A stretch of 64,000 bases of DNA from Bacillus sp. es.034 (GCF_002563655.1 NZ_PDIY01000001.1:902001-966000); one strand, 5' to 3'. Shown: positions 49,484 to 58,988, numbered from the stretch's first letter. The notes: generated by a model from the sequence alone, not told the origin. Made by a program: numbers and translations.

Positions 49484-49498
49484 CCTAGGAGGTTCATC

Positions 49499-49870
49499 AT
49501 GAAAACATTTATCATTATCGGTGCCATCAACGCCTTTTTATCCGTGGCATTGGGAGCTTTCGGTGCCCACGCATTGGAAGGGAAGATTTCACAGAAGTAC
49601 ATCGATACGTGGAATACAGGGGTCCTTTATCAAATGTTCCATGCGATCGGAATCATCATCGTCGGGGTGCTGATGGGAAATGTCACGCCAACATCCCTGC
49701 TATCCTGGTCAGGCTGGCTGATGCTGATCGGAACGATTCTTTTCTCTGGAAGCCTTTATGTTCTGAGCATATCAGGAGTGAAGATCTTAGGGGCGATCAC
49801 ACCCCTTGGAGGCGTCAGTTTCCTCGTCGCCTGGGTACTCTTGATCGTATTCGCAGCGAAAACATTATAA
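49499..49870 (+). CDS. ywdK: YwdK-family membrane protein (DUF423)
   Basis: A 123-residue protein with four predicted helices: FIIIGAINAFLSVALGAFGAHALEGK (key GAFGAHAL), YQMFHAIGIIIVGVLMG, GWLMLIGTILFSGSLY and GGVSFLVAWVLLIVFAAK. DUF423 proteins have no known activity. The start has AGGAGG. A shared terminator separates it from the convergent gerQ. Confidence 0.92.
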   Translation: MKTFIIIGAINAFLSVALGAFGAHALEGKISQKYIDTWNTGVLYQMFHAIGIIIVGVLMGNVTPTSLLSWSGWLMLIGTILFSGSLYVLSISGVKILGAITPLGGVSFLVAWVLLIVFAAKTL

Positions 49871-49875
49871 ACAAA

Positions 49876-49920
49876 AAAGATACCCTGTCAGGAAGCGGAT
49901 TTCCTGACAGGGTATTTTTT
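49876..49920. terminator. bidirectional terminator between ywdK and gerQ
   Basis: 14-bp perfect arms TACCCTGTCAGGAA / TTCCTGACAGGGTA flanked by A and T runs. Confidence 0.92.
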
Positions 49921-50387
49921 TAGCGTTGGGAATAGCTTTGCATGGAGCCTCCCGCACCGTATGGATATTCATACTCGATTTCTTCATCAAACGTAATGTA
50001 ATCCAGATAAATCATCGGGATGAGGTACCGTGTGCCGGTTTGCGGGTCGCTCAGGATAAGGTGATCCCGGCCGGCGGCTTCAATGATCCCCTTGAACACC
50101 TTCGCGTTCCATTCTTTATTATTTTCAAACGTCGTATAAACCGTCGCGACCTTTCCTTTATTCAACCTGAGAATATTCTCGATATACGACTCTTCAATCG
50201 GAAGCATTCCCGGAACATTTTGAGAAGGTGCCGGAGCATTCGTAGGGGAAGGGATCTGATACCCTCCACCACCTTGCTGCTGGGGATAATATTGTCCCTG
50301 ACCTTGCCCACCACCGTAATACTGACCATAGGGATTATAAGCAGATTGATTATACCCTTGATACGGGTTTGATTGTTGGTTCGCCAA
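49920..50387 (-). CDS. gerQ: spore coat protein GerQ
   Basis: A 155-residue coat protein. The N-terminal 60 residues are Gln/Tyr/Gly-rich (NPYQGYNQSAYNPYGQYYGG), followed by the conserved domain LPIEESYIENILRLNKGKVA and LILSDPQTGTRYLIPMIYLDYITF. GerQ is cross-linked into the coat by transglutaminase Tgl and is needed to localise CwlJ for germination. It starts with TTG after AAAGGAGG and lies 24 bp downstream of cwlJ, as in the B. cereus group. Confidence 0.95.
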   Translation of the reverse strand: MANQQSNPYQGYNQSAYNPYGQYYGGGQGQGQYYPQQQGGGGYQIPSPTNAPAPSQNVPGMLPIEESYIENILRLNKGKVATVYTTFENNKEWNAKVFKGIIEAAGRDHLILSDPQTGTRYLIPMIYLDYITFDEEIEYEYPYGAGGSMQSYSQR

Positions 50388-50411
50388 ACCGAATACCTCC
50401 TTTAAGTAAGA

Positions 50412-50834
50412 TTAATATACTTTCGGACAATCACCTTGAGTGGGTTGAAAGAAACAGTGGGACTTGAACCGCCCGGCGTTTGACTGGTTATACCATTGAT
50501 CCGGACAGCTGCCGGCCGGCTTGAAGAACCAAAGGGAGTAAGACGCAGGGTGATACCTGCCACCTTTAATGGTCTTCCGCGCCAAATCAATATCCTTCTG
50601 CCGGGCCCGCTGATAGAAGTAGCTTTTCTGGGTGGCCTCGAATCCACCTGGACTCTGAAACACCATATCTTGAAGATTAGCTAATTTCTTAAAGTCAAGG
50701 CAATCGGACCGTACCCGGTTCACCCCGACGTTCCCCACCATCAGCATTCCCTGCTGTCCTTCACCCTCGGCCTCAGCCCTCATCAATCGAGCCAGGAGCT
50801 TCACTTCCTTCTCGTTATAAGGAATTACACCCAT
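50412..50834 (-). CDS. cwlJ: spore cortex-lytic hydrolase CwlJ
   Basis: A 140-residue hydrolase of the CwlJ/SleB catalytic type. It has LLARLMRAEAEGEGQQGMLMVGNVGVNR (key E in RAEAEGEG), VFQSPGGFEATQKSYFYQRA and PASYSLWFFKPAGSCPDQWYNQ. It degrades spore cortex at germination and depends on GerQ, encoded next. Length is normal for CwlJ, without the N-terminal binding domain of SleB. Confidence 0.96.
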   Translation of the reverse strand: MGVIPYNEKEVKLLARLMRAEAEGEGQQGMLMVGNVGVNRVRSDCLDFKKLANLQDMVFQSPGGFEATQKSYFYQRARQKDIDLARKTIKGGRYHPASYSLWFFKPAGSCPDQWYNQSNAGRFKSHCFFQPTQGDCPKVY

Positions 50835-50929
50835 CTTCCCACCTCACTTTAGAAGATGCTATGTCTCACTATTTCATGTCTATGTGGGGGGAGAAATATT
50901 TATTCATTTGTTTTATTGACTGAACCCAT

Positions 50930-50962
50930 AAAAAAACGACAAGCCACAAGACTTGTCGTTTG
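50930..50962 (-). terminator. terminator of hemQ
   Basis: Arms CGACAAG and CTTGTCG around TCTTGTGG, followed by TTTTTTT on the minus strand. Confidence 0.8.
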
Positions 50963-50972
50963 TCAGTAGTAT

Positions 50973-51719
50973 TTAGTTGACGTGAAGGAATTTTGAGATA
51001 GCTTCTTCTTTTAATAGGTTTCCTACGTAGAAGGCACCGAATTCACCGAAACGGGCGCTTACTTCGTCAAAGCGCATTTCGTATACAAGCTTTTTGAACT
51101 GAAGCACATCATCGGCGAACAGAGTGACACCCCATTCGTAATCATCGAAACCAACAGAACCCGTAATGATCTGTTTCACTTTGCCTGCGTATTGGCGGCC
51201 GATCATACCATGACTTCTCATCATGTCACGACGCTCTTCCATCGGCAGCATGTACCAGTTATCATTCCCCTGGCGACGCTTGTCCATCGGGTAGAAGCAG
51301 ACATGCTTCGCTTTTGGAAGGATTGGGTAAATACGTTCCTGAACATATGGATTCTCGTACGGATCGCCCTCTGAAGGCATGTAGTTACCAAGTTCCACTA
51401 CAGAAACATATGAGAATGTCGGGATGGTGAACTCAGCGATTTTCAGCTTGTTGAATTCATTTTCCAGCTCATTTAATTCTTCCATTGTCGGACGAAGGAT
51501 CATCAGCATGAAGTCCGCTTTCTGCCCAACGATCGTGTAAAGGGCGTGACTTCCTTCTTTTGCATCCTGAGTGCTGTTCAATCGATCTAAGAAACGGTGG
51601 AATTCTGAAATCGCCGAGGCTCTCTCTTCACTCGGAAGCATCTTCCATGAAGTCCAGTCCATTGCGCGAAAATCATGCAGGGAATACCAACCATCTAATG
51701 TTTGTGCCGGTTCTGCCAA
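50973..51719 (-). CDS. hemQ: coproheme decarboxylase HemQ
   Basis: A 248-residue chlorite-dismutase-fold enzyme that converts coproheme to heme b in the Gram-positive pathway. It begins [16 protein letters not shown] and contains [19 protein letters not shown] (catalytic Tyr143), the proximal His170 in MRSHGMIGR, and [23 protein letters not shown] chose the TTG at 51719, which has AAGGAG eight bases before it. It is ywfI in B. subtilis, divergent from pta there too. Confidence 0.96.
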   Translation of the reverse strand: MAEPAQTLDGWYSLHDFRAMDWTSWKMLPSEERASAISEFHRFLDRLNSTQDAKEGSHALYTIVGQKADFMLMILRPTMEELNELENEFNKLKIAEFTIPTFSYVSVVELGNYMPSEGDPYENPYVQERIYPILPKAKHVCFYPMDKRRQGNDNWYMLPMEERRDMMRSHGMIGRQYAGKVKQIITGSVGFDDYEWGVTLFADDVLQFKKLVYEMRFDEVSARFGEFGAFYVGNLLKEEAISKFLHVN

Positions 51720-51927
51720 TGTAATCACTCCTTAAAGTACTTTTTCCAACTTTACTATATCATAGTTTCACCCCAGAGTAAGAATACAAAACCCAATGTC
51801 GCTAAAATGGCACAAATGGTGGATAGCAGGGAGATTTATGGAACACACTATCCTAGTAGATTGTCATTTAGGCTTAGGATATTCCTCAATCGGGTAAAAA
51901 TTATTAGAAAACAAAGACTTTTGAGTT

Positions 51928-51941
51928 GAAACCGGTATCAT
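51928..51941 (+). promoter_or_regulatory. cre box for CcpA activation of pta
   Basis: TGAAACCGGTATCA matches TGWAANCGNTNWCA at every position. It is centred about 54 bp before the likely transcription start, the activating arrangement known for B. subtilis pta and ackA. Confidence 0.85.
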
Positions 51942-51954
51942 TACTCCTTTTCCT

Positions 51955-51982
51955 TGAATTCTTCATTGAGAAGAGTATTCTA
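51955..51982 (+). promoter_or_regulatory. sigma-A promoter of pta
   Basis: TTGAAT, 16-bp spacer, TATTCT; about 35 bp before the TTG start codon. Confidence 0.65.
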
Positions 51983-52017
51983 AGATTGGATATGTATAAA
52001 TCAAGGAGGTTCCTCTA

Positions 52018-52989
52018 TTGAGCAACTTATTTACAACATTAACGGGTAAAGTAAAAGGTAAAGAGTTAAAGATCGTTTTCCCTGAGGGGACGGACGAACG
52101 CATTCTGACAGCAGCATCCCGTTTGTCTGCTGACGGTATCCTGACACCGATCGTAGTCGGTAACGTGGATGAAGTGAACGCCAAAGCGGATCAGCTGGGT
52201 GTGAAGCTTGACGGCTGTGACGTCGTCGATCCGGCAGGATTTGCTGGAATGGACGAGCTTGTGAAAGCATTCGTGGAACGTCGTAAAGGAAAAGCGACTG
52301 AAGAAGATGCGAAGAAGATCCTCTTGGACGGTAACTACTTCGGTACGATGCTCGTTTACACCGGCCAGGCTCACGGGCTTGTAAGTGGCGCAGCCCACTC
52401 AACGGCTGACACGGTTCGCCCGGCTCTGCAGATCATCAAAACAAAAGAAGGCGTCCGTAAGACATCGGGTGTCTTCATCATGGTACGTGAAGACGAGAAG
52501 TATGTATTTGCTGACTGTGCGATCAATATCACACCTGACAGCCAGGATCTTGCTGAAATCGCCATCGAAAGTGCGAAGACAGCCGACATGTTCGACATCG
52601 ATCCACGCGTTGCGATGCTGAGCTTCTCGACAAAAGGATCGGCTAAATCACCTGAAACGGAAAAAGTGGTAGAAGCCGTATCACTTGCGAAAGAAAAAGC
52701 ACCTGAACTGACTGTCGACGGTGAATTCCAATTCGACGCTGCCTTCGTTCCATCCGTAGCCGAGAAAAAAGCACCTGGTGCCGACATCCAAGGGGATGCC
52801 AACGTTTTCGTATTCCCTAGTCTTGAAGCAGGAAACATCGGATACAAAATCGCACAACGTTTAGGAAACTTCGAAGCAGTAGGCCCGATCCTTCAAGGAC
52901 TGAACGCCCCTGTGAACGATCTTTCCCGCGGTTGTAACGAGGAAGATGTGTATAAGCTTGCATTGATTACAGCAGCTCAGGCGCTGTAA
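52018..52989 (+). CDS. pta: phosphate acetyltransferase
   Basis: A 323-residue single-domain Pta that interconverts acetyl-CoA and acetyl phosphate in overflow metabolism. It has KIVFPEGTDERILTAASRL, GTMLVYTGQAHGLVSGAAHST, FADCAINITPD, MLSFSTKGSAKSPETEKV and GDANVFVFPSLEAGNIGYKI, all family signatures. The start is TTG after GGAGG. The perfect cre box upstream predicts CcpA activation by glucose. Confidence 0.97.
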   Translation: MSNLFTTLTGKVKGKELKIVFPEGTDERILTAASRLSADGILTPIVVGNVDEVNAKADQLGVKLDGCDVVDPAGFAGMDELVKAFVERRKGKATEEDAKKILLDGNYFGTMLVYTGQAHGLVSGAAHSTADTVRPALQIIKTKEGVRKTSGVFIMVREDEKYVFADCAINITPDSQDLAEIAIESAKTADMFDIDPRVAMLSFSTKGSAKSPETEKVVEAVSLAKEKAPELTVDGEFQFDAAFVPSVAEKKAPGADIQGDANVFVFPSLEAGNIGYKIAQRLGNFEAVGPILQGLNAPVNDLSRGCNEEDVYKLALITAAQAL

Positions 52990-53006
52990 GGAGATAGATG
53001 TAATGG

Positions 53007-53040
53007 GAAACCGGATCCTTTAGGGGGTTCGGTTTTTTTG
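53007..53040 (+). terminator. terminator of pta
   Basis: AACCGGATCC... / GGGTTCGGTT arms followed by seven T. Confidence 0.78.
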
Positions 53041-53128
53041 CGCCAGAAGATTGTCCAACCCCGTTTTCAGAAACCCCACCATTATGTGATATAATGAGCT
53101 CGCATGTTGTAAGTGAAGGAGAAGCGTA

Positions 53129-53971
53129 ATGGATAAGGAAAAAGCATATGCACTGCTTCGTCAAGATCGATGGAGAGTGATTGATCAATCAAGTTTGGGA
53201 CCGATGTTCGGGGCCCTGCAGTCGTTTGCCATGGACGATACATTGTGCACGGTGATCGGAGCAGGTCAGTCTGATCCGACAGCACGCTCATGGGTCCATC
53301 ATCAAACGGTTGTATTAGGTATTCAAGATACAAAGCTGCCGTTTCTTTCGGATGCCTTGGAGGTACTGGAAGAAGAAGGATATCGATATATTGTACGAAA
53401 CTCCGGGGGCCTTGCCGTCGTATTGGATGAGGGGGTACTGAATCTCTCATTGGTATTCCCTGATTCTGAAAAAGGCATCGACATTAACCGTGGCTACGAC
53501 GCTATGTGGCTGCTGGTCAAGGATATGTTCAAGGAATTTGACGTGGAAATCGAAGCGAAGGAGATTACACAGTCCTACTGTCCCGGCAGTTACGATCTCA
53601 GCATCAATGATCAGAAGTTCGCAGGGATCTCCCAGCGGAGGATCCGCAACGGGGTAGCCGTTCAGGTGTATCTTTGCGTCAGTGGAAGCGGTTCTGAGCG
53701 GGCGGGACTGATTCAGCGTTTTTATGAGACCGGACTGAAGGATGGAACGTCGAAGTTTACGTTTCCGGAGATTGACCCTGAGGTGATGGCTTCTTTATCG
53801 GAGCTCCTGGGAGTCGAATTATCGATTCAGGATGTGATGCTCCGCTTCCTGCAGTCGTTGAAAGGATTCAGCGTCGAATTTTACAGCAGTGCCCTCCAGG
53901 GAGAAGAGTATGGGATGTACGAGATGTATTATCAGCGGGTCGTCGATCGGAATGAAAAGGTGTTGGGATAA
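53129..53971 (+). CDS. lipL: octanoyl-[GcvH]:protein N-octanoyltransferase LipL
   Basis: A 280-residue amidotransferase of the lipoate ligase fold that moves octanoyl from GcvH to E2 subunits. It has [41 protein letters not shown], the catalytic Cys151 in [12 protein letters not shown] and [20 protein letters not shown]. It is ywfL in B. subtilis, placed after pta as here. The start follows AAGGAG. Confidence 0.95.
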   Translation: MDKEKAYALLRQDRWRVIDQSSLGPMFGALQSFAMDDTLCTVIGAGQSDPTARSWVHHQTVVLGIQDTKLPFLSDALEVLEEEGYRYIVRNSGGLAVVLDEGVLNLSLVFPDSEKGIDINRGYDAMWLLVKDMFKEFDVEIEAKEITQSYCPGSYDLSINDQKFAGISQRRIRNGVAVQVYLCVSGSGSERAGLIQRFYETGLKDGTSKFTFPEIDPEVMASLSELLGVELSIQDVMLRFLQSLKGFSVEFYSSALQGEEYGMYEMYYQRVVDRNEKVLG

Positions 53972-53984
53972 TGGGGAGAGCTGG

Positions 53985-54017
53985 ACTTCGGTTTATATCG
54001 GGGTCCGGCTTTTTTTA
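53985..54017 (+). terminator. terminator of lipL
   Basis: Arms AGCTGGAC and GTCCGGCT followed by six T or more. Confidence 0.78.
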
Positions 54018-54041
54018 TCCCGACATCCCTTCTCCACGCAA

Positions 54042-54074
54042 AAAACCAGCACGCCCACAGGCGCACTGGTTGGG
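54042..54074 (-). terminator. terminator of rsfA
   Basis: AACCAG-CA-CGCC and GGCG-CA-CTGGTT arms with a CACA loop; T run on the minus strand. Confidence 0.8.
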
Positions 54075-54081
54075 AATATCA

Positions 54082-54903
54082 TTATTCAGCTACTTTTTCG
54101 AGATTTCCGTTTCGATCCATCTTGAATCGCGGTGCCTTTGACTCGTCTTCATCGAATACGACGAGCTTTCTGGCCCGGTTCATGATTTGCATGAGTGTTT
54201 CGTAGTCTTCCTGCATCGTGACGGAGTTGTTCTCTAGGGCTTTGACTTTCTTTTCGAGCTCGGCATTTTCTTTTCGGAGATCGGAAATCTCCTGCTTCAA
54301 TCTTTGATTCTCAATTTTTACGTAGTCGGAATTCAAGTTGGTTTGCGCCAGGTTCTGAAGGTACGCGATCACCTTTTCAAGGGTGACTTCCCCTTTTAAT
54401 CCCGATGGCTTTACAACATGGTTGGCAGCAGGTGCCTGTTTCGCCACGTAAGTTTGTTCTTCACTTGCTTCCACTGTAAAGTCCTGCGCTTTTTCTTCGG
54501 TTTCTTTCCCCAGTTGCTCCGTTTCCGGTACGTAGTTCTCGTACTCGGCAAATTCCATTTCTTCTTCCGCTTCAGACATTGATAGAGACATAGCGTCTAA
54601 ATCGTCGAAGGAAGGTGTCGGTGGCTGGTATAATAGCTTCTTCTTGCCGCCCTGGTCTTTCCCGAGGATACGGTGGCGCTGTTTGCGTTGTTTTTTTGCT
54701 AGTGAAAGAGCTTTCTCGTACTGATGGCGCACGACGGCGTTCCAGCGGAATCCACATGCGGCGGATGTACGGTTCAGTTTGTCCCCGACTTCCTCGAAGG
54801 CATTCAGCTGCGTGCTGCCTTCACGCACATGTCGCAAGACCGTTTCGGCCAATAATAGATCATTTTCTTCCGTCCAGGCATCCTGTCTTGTTTTCATCAT
54901 CAT
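54082..54903 (-). CDS. rsfA: RsfA-family prespore regulator
   Basis: A 273-residue protein with an N-terminal Myb/SANT-like DNA-binding domain ([20 protein letters not shown], then [24 protein letters not shown]), a long acidic linker and a C-terminal coiled coil (about residues 195-245: [20 protein letters not shown]). RsfA (ywfN) fine-tunes sigma-F genes in the forespore. A GTATA box 14 bp from GGTCCATC upstream resembles a sigma-F promoter. Three adjacent ATGs are possible starts. Confidence 0.9.
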   Translation of the reverse strand: MMMKTRQDAWTEENDLLLAETVLRHVREGSTQLNAFEEVGDKLNRTSAACGFRWNAVVRHQYEKALSLAKKQRKQRHRILGKDQGGKKKLLYQPPTPSFDDLDAMSLSMSEAEEEMEFAEYENYVPETEQLGKETEEKAQDFTVEASEEQTYVAKQAPAANHVVKPSGLKGEVTLEKVIAYLQNLAQTNLNSDYVKIENQRLKQEISDLRKENAELEKKVKALENNSVTMQEDYETLMQIMNRARKLVVFDEDESKAPRFKMDRNGNLEKVAE

Positions 54904-54943
54904 TTCATCTCAACTCCCAAAGTTTTCTTAAAGTATTCGTTGA

Positions 54944-54973
54944 TTAAAGGATGGACCATTTAGAAGGTTTTTA
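54944..54973 (-). promoter_or_regulatory. possible sigma-F/G promoter of rsfA
   Basis: On the minus strand GTATA is followed after about 14 bp by GGTCCATC, near the sigma-F consensus GYWTA-N15-GGHNANAHT but with a mismatch in the -10. Confidence 0.35.
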
Positions 54974-55144
54974 TACGAATATGTTAAAATTATTTTCTGT
55001 CTGCTAGTTTCGTTGTATCAGTGATGAACGCATGCGGGATGGAAACGATGTTCACTTGCAAAACATGACTGAAAACTGTATTCTATAAATCGATGTTTAC
55101 GACGTATAAAATCCATTTCAATAGATAGAAAGGGTTGTTGACAG

Positions 55145-55369
55145 ATGGCAAACGAATTCCGTGTTTGCGATGATTGTCAGGCCGTTAACCTAAAGACCTT
55201 GATTCCGAAATTAAAGGAGATTGATCCGGACGCACCAATCGACATTGCGTGCCAATCCTATTGTGGTCCAGGACGCAAAAAGACATTTGCTTTTGTGAAT
55301 AATCGTCCTGTAGCGGCGTTGACTGAAGAAGAACTGATGGAAAAAGTGATCAAGAAGATAAAGAAGTAA
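55145..55369 (+). CDS. YuzB-family protein (DUF1450)
   Basis: A 74-residue protein with the DUF1450 pattern: [38 protein letters not shown] and a C-terminal helix. Four cysteines in CxxC and CxxxC form may bind metal or a redox centre. The function is unknown. It has AAAGGG upstream and its own terminator. Confidence 0.9.
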   Translation: MANEFRVCDDCQAVNLKTLIPKLKEIDPDAPIDIACQSYCGPGRKKTFAFVNNRPVAALTEEELMEKVIKKIKK

Positions 55370-55370
55370 A

Positions 55371-55405
55371 GGGAAACTTCCACCTGAGGGAGTTTTTTCT
55401 TTTTT
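55371..55405 (+). terminator. terminator of the YuzB-like gene
   Basis: AACTTCC / GGGAGTT arms with a short loop, then six T. Confidence 0.7.
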
Positions 55406-55640
55406 ACTGATAAAAATAAATAAAGGTTTGCACCTCTTTGGAAAAGGAAACTACATAAGGGGTAGAGAAATAATAGGAGAGAACTTTTTGTCAAGCGTCC
55501 AAATTTTTTTGAAGGATTTGGAACGCTTGCGATTGAACAATCAAAGGACAAATACCTATTTTTTTCGACAAAATTCGAGATGAATGCGATGGCTCAAGTC
55601 GCTATAATAGAAATATGATAGTTTAGGAAGAGGGTAGAAG

Positions 55641-56939
55641 ATGGAGTATGCCAAGCAGAAATTACATGAAGAAAAAGTATTTAAAGACCCTGTTCATCGC
55701 TATGTTCATGTAAAGGATCGCGTGATTTGGGATTTGATCGGGACAAAAGAGTTCCAGCGCCTCCGCAGAATCAGACAGCTCGGAACCACCTACTTGACCT
55801 TTCACGGAGCGGAACACAGCCGGTTCAATCATTCTCTTGGTGTGTATGAGATCATCCGCCGCATCGTCGATGATGTCTTCGTCGGAAGACCGGAGTGGAA
55901 CCAGGATGAGCGATTACTGTCATTGTGCGCTGCGTTACTGCATGATCTGGGGCACGGACCGTTTTCCCATTCCTTTGAAAAGGTGTTTCACCTCGATCAT
56001 GAGCATTTTACCCAAGCCATCATCTTAGGGGATACCGAGGTGAACGAGGTTCTCGGTAAAGTGGCACCGGAATTTCCAAAGCATGTAGCAGAAGTGATCG
56101 CGAAGACGTACAGTAACAAGCTGGTCGTCAGCCTCATTTCAAGCCAGATCGATGCCGATCGTATGGATTATCTGCAGCGTGACGCCTATTTTACAGGGGT
56201 GAGCTACGGACATTTCGACATGGAGAGGATCCTCCGTGTGATGAGACCCCGTGAAGACCAGGTCGTGATCAAACAGAGCGGTATGCATGCCGTCGAAGAC
56301 TACATCATGAGCCGCTATCAGATGTACTGGCAGGTGTATTTCCATCCGGTGACGAGAAGTGCAGAAGTGATCCTGACGAAGATTTTACATAGGGCGAAGG
56401 AACTTCATGAAGAGTCCTATTCCTTTAAGCAAAACCCGATCCATTTTTATTCCCTGTTTGAGGGGGAAGTGGCCCTTGAGGATTATTTAAAGCTGGATGA
56501 AGCGGTCATCATGTATTATTTTCAGATTTGGCAGGAAGAAGAGGATCCGATTTTACGGGACTTATGCGAGCGGTTCATGAACCGGAATCTCTTCAAGTAC
56601 GTAGAGTTCGATCCGGCGAAGGAATACAAGAAGCACAGTGAATTGGAAGCCCTTTTTAAAAAGGCGGGAATCGATCCCGATTATTATCTGGTGGTGGACT
56701 CATCTTCAGATCTTCCATACGATTTCTACAGGCCGGGCGAGGAAGAGGAGCGGCTTCCGATCCATCTGTTGATGAAAAATGAAGAACTTCGTGAACTTTC
56801 CAGACAGTCGGATATCGTGGATTCCATCTCCGGAAAGCGCCGGACCGATCATAAATTATACTATCCAGTGGATTTACTATATGACGAATCAACAAAGAAG
56901 AACATTAAGCGCCAGATCCGAACGATTCTGGAGCTGTAG
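55641..56939 (+). CDS. ywfO: HD-domain dNTP triphosphohydrolase-like protein YwfO
   Basis: A 432-residue HD-domain protein of the SAMHD1/dNTPase class. Metal ligands are in RFNHSLGVYE (His64), ALLHDLGHGPFSHSFE (His101-Asp102) and SSQIDADRMDYLQRDAYFTG. It begins with KVFKDPVHRYVHVKDRVIWDLI (by parts), typical of the family. B. subtilis YwfO lies in the same place. It probably hydrolyses dNTPs; the true substrate is not proven. Confidence 0.93.
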   Translation: MEYAKQKLHEEKVFKDPVHRYVHVKDRVIWDLIGTKEFQRLRRIRQLGTTYLTFHGAEHSRFNHSLGVYEIIRRIVDDVFVGRPEWNQDERLLSLCAALLHDLGHGPFSHSFEKVFHLDHEHFTQAIILGDTEVNEVLGKVAPEFPKHVAEVIAKTYSNKLVVSLISSQIDADRMDYLQRDAYFTGVSYGHFDMERILRVMRPREDQVVIKQSGMHAVEDYIMSRYQMYWQVYFHPVTRSAEVILTKILHRAKELHEESYSFKQNPIHFYSLFEGEVALEDYLKLDEAVIMYYFQIWQEEEDPILRDLCERFMNRNLFKYVEFDPAKEYKKHSELEALFKKAGIDPDYYLVVDSSSDLPYDFYRPGEEEERLPIHLLMKNEELRELSRQSDIVDSISGKRRTDHKLYYPVDLLYDESTKKNIKRQIRTILEL

Positions 56940-56985
56940 ATGAGGACCTGACTTATGCAATACTAGGAGTAGGAGATGACGTACA

Positions 56986-57495
56986 TTGTTAAAAGAGCAT
57001 GCAAAATTGATGAGTGCCTTCTTAGCCTCGGGTGAAGTGGTGGGAAGAAAGAAGCTTCAGAAAATGATCTATATAGCGAAGAAGCTTGAATTCCCGTTTC
57101 AGGAAAAATTTCAATTTCATTTTTATGGTCCGTACTCGGAAGAACTGACGCTTCGGGTGGAGGAGCTATGCAATATGGGGTTCATCTCCGAGGTGAAGGA
57201 AAAAAAGGGCGGCTACTATCAATACCGCTATACGGTCACGAAAGAAGGGGAGGACTTCCTGGAGATCTATGAAAAGGAAATGCCCTGCCTGAAGGATTGC
57301 TTAACCGATATGAACGTTCAATCAGCACGTTTTTTGGAACTGGTTTCGACCGTCTTATATTTTGATAACCTTTCAAAAGAAGAAGTCGTGGAAAAAGTGT
57401 TCACACTCAAGAGCAAGCAGAAATATACAGAAGAAGAAATCGACGAAGCCTTCGCTTACATTGATGGACTAAAATCGAAAAAAATCGTTCAGTAG
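56986..57495 (+). CDS. ywgA: YwgA-family protein
   Basis: A 169-residue protein: AKLMSAFLASGEVVGRKKLQ, KMIYIAKKLEFPFQEKFQFHFYGPYSEEL, GYYQYRYTVTKEGEDFLEIY. The N-terminus looks like a winged-helix or PNPLA-independent Panacea-like fold (YFYGPYSxxL motif), as in antitoxin-associated domains, but the function is unknown. It starts with TTG and is 46 bp after ywfO, as in B. subtilis. Confidence 0.9.
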   Translation: MLKEHAKLMSAFLASGEVVGRKKLQKMIYIAKKLEFPFQEKFQFHFYGPYSEELTLRVEELCNMGFISEVKEKKGGYYQYRYTVTKEGEDFLEIYEKEMPCLKDCLTDMNVQSARFLELVSTVLYFDNLSKEEVVEKVFTLKSKQKYTEEEIDEAFAYIDGLKSKKIVQ

Positions 57496-57516
57496 AGAAC
57501 GTTCTTATATGATTGG

Positions 57517-57553
57517 AAGGGGGGATCACTCGACAGGAGTGATCCCCCTTTAT
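57517..57553. terminator. bidirectional terminator after ywgA
   Basis: Arms GGGGGATCACTC and GAGTGATCCCCC around GACAG. Confidence 0.9.
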
Positions 57554-57562
57554 ATACTCTTG

Positions 57563-57751
57563 CTATTTGGATGATTGATCCATTTTCTCGATGATTTGAT
57601 CAAGCTTTTCTTCCACCTGTTTGTCTTGCTCCCGCTGCTGGATCCTTCTGTTCCTAAGCCCTTTCGCCACCATAAAAGCGCCAACGACAATGGCTAGTAG
57701 TAAAGCCATCATGAACAATTGTAAGAACACATCGCCAATCGTCATGTCCAT
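57563..57751 (-). CDS. small single-span membrane protein (DUF4083-like)
   Basis: A 62-residue protein with one membrane helix near the N-terminus (VFLQLFMMALLLAIVVGAFM) followed by a charged coiled-coil tail (RRIQQREQDKQVEEKLDQII). This fits the small DUF4083 family of Bacillus membrane proteins. AAAGGATG precedes the ATG. The function is unknown. Confidence 0.8.
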   Translation of the reverse strand: MDMTIGDVFLQLFMMALLLAIVVGAFMVAKGLRNRRIQQREQDKQVEEKLDQIIEKMDQSSK

Positions 57752-57830
57752 TCATATCATCCTTTCCGTCGAGTGTATGGTATATCGTATTCTTAACACT
57801 CAAATGTTGCCCGTGTGGGATTCCGGAGTT

Positions 57831-57902
57831 AAAAAAAGGCGGAAGCATAAGACAAGCCCGCTAAAAGGGAATGCCTTTTCAGCGGGCTTGTCTTATGCTT
57901 GC
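57831..57902 (-). repeat. long foldback element, also the terminator of ywhB
   Basis: Arms GCATAAGACAAGCCCGCT and AGCGGGCTTGTCTTATGC (18 bp, perfect) with an inner pair, followed by a T run on the minus strand. The ends share CATAAG/CTTATGCTTG with the foldback element at 59720-59845. Confidence 0.82.
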
Positions 57903-57904
57903 TT

Positions 57905-58090
57905 CTATTGATCACTGAGTCTCTTGCCTCCGACGGCATAGTGCCCTTTCGTCATTTCTTCAATGAAGACGACGATTTTTTCTTCAGGGGCACCGGTGGT
58001 TTCGCTGACGGCTTCGGTCACTTTTTCGACGAGGGCACGCTTTTGCTCTTCTGAACGGCCTTCGAGCATTTTTACGGTGATATAAGGCAT
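57905..58090 (-). CDS. ywhB: 4-oxalocrotonate tautomerase-like protein YwhB
   Basis: A 61-residue tautomerase-superfamily protein. After Met removal Pro1 is the catalytic base (MPYITVKMLEG); Arg and the VTEAVSETTGAPEEKIVVFIEEM region complete the fold. B. subtilis YwhB is a phenylpyruvate or 2-hydroxymuconate tautomerase of uncertain physiological role. The ATG has AAGGAGCG before it. It is divergent from the site-2 protease gene. Confidence 0.95.
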   Translation of the reverse strand: MPYITVKMLEGRSEEQKRALVEKVTEAVSETTGAPEEKIVVFIEEMTKGHYAVGGKRLSDQ

Positions 58091-58286
58091 AATGATTCGC
58101 TCCTTGGTTTTGGATTTGGTACAATCTGTGGTAGGCTACTGAATTTCTGCCTACCATTTAAATGTAATGGGTAGGGGATGAGAGAGCAAGTTTGGTATGA
58201 TGGAAAGATGAAGTGTCATGAATGCAGGAATTTTTCTGTATACTATGGAATAAGAAAGTAAAACATTTTTTAAAGGAGTACATACT

Positions 58287-58973
58287 TTGGATACCATTAG
58301 CTCACTTTTTGAGTCGATCTCCGTCTTTCGGTTGGAAGAGCTCCCGTTTGTCGTGATCGCCCTCGTCATGGCCTTTACGGTTCATGAGTTCGCTCACGCC
58401 TATGTGGCATACAAGTTCGGGGATACGACAGCGAAGGATCAGGGAAGGCTCACATTGAATCCGATTCAACATCTGGACCCGTTTGGGACCCTTTTAATAC
58501 TAATTGTGGGATTTGGCTGGGCGCGGCCCGTGCCGGTCATGAGATCCCGTTTCAAGAATCCCCGTTTGGCGGGTGTACTGGTATCCGTTGCCGGCCCGTT
58601 GAGTAACTTCCTGCTTGCCTTTATTGCATTCGGGATCTTTTACTTTTTTGTAGGGGTGACGGGTGGCGTCGGTGTTCCACCGTTCATCATCGACCTTCTG
58701 CAGATGATCGTTTACTTGAACGTATTATTGTTCGTCTTTAATTTACTGCCGTTCCCTCCACTGGATGGGTATCGGATCATCGAGGACTTGTCCCCGAATC
58801 ATATCAGGGCAAAACTGACCCAATATGAGCAATATGGCGTTCTGCTGTTTTTGATCATTGTCATCACGCCTCTGGACGAATATACGATTTGGCCATTATT
58901 ACAAGGTGGCATGACGGCGACCAATCAGGCATTCAGTGCGATATTCACGACCATTTTTTCAATCTTTAGCTAG
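58287..58973 (+). CDS. ywhC: site-2 protease-type M50 metalloprotease YwhC
   Basis: A 228-residue membrane metalloprotease. The zinc motif is TVHEFAHAYVAY (His33, Glu34, His37) in the first helix and the third ligand lies in NLLPFPPLDGYRIIEDL. Five to six membrane helices are predicted; no PDZ domain is present, so it belongs to the compact M50B group. It starts with TTG at 58287. The substrate is unknown. It is followed 16 bp later by ywhD. Confidence 0.93.
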   Translation: MDTISSLFESISVFRLEELPFVVIALVMAFTVHEFAHAYVAYKFGDTTAKDQGRLTLNPIQHLDPFGTLLILIVGFGWARPVPVMRSRFKNPRLAGVLVSVAGPLSNFLLAFIAFGIFYFFVGVTGGVGVPPFIIDLLQMIVYLNVLLFVFNLLPFPPLDGYRIIEDLSPNHIRAKLTQYEQYGVLLFLIIVITPLDEYTIWPLLQGGMTATNQAFSAIFTTIFSIFS

Positions 58974-58988
58974 AAGGAGTGACGTTTC

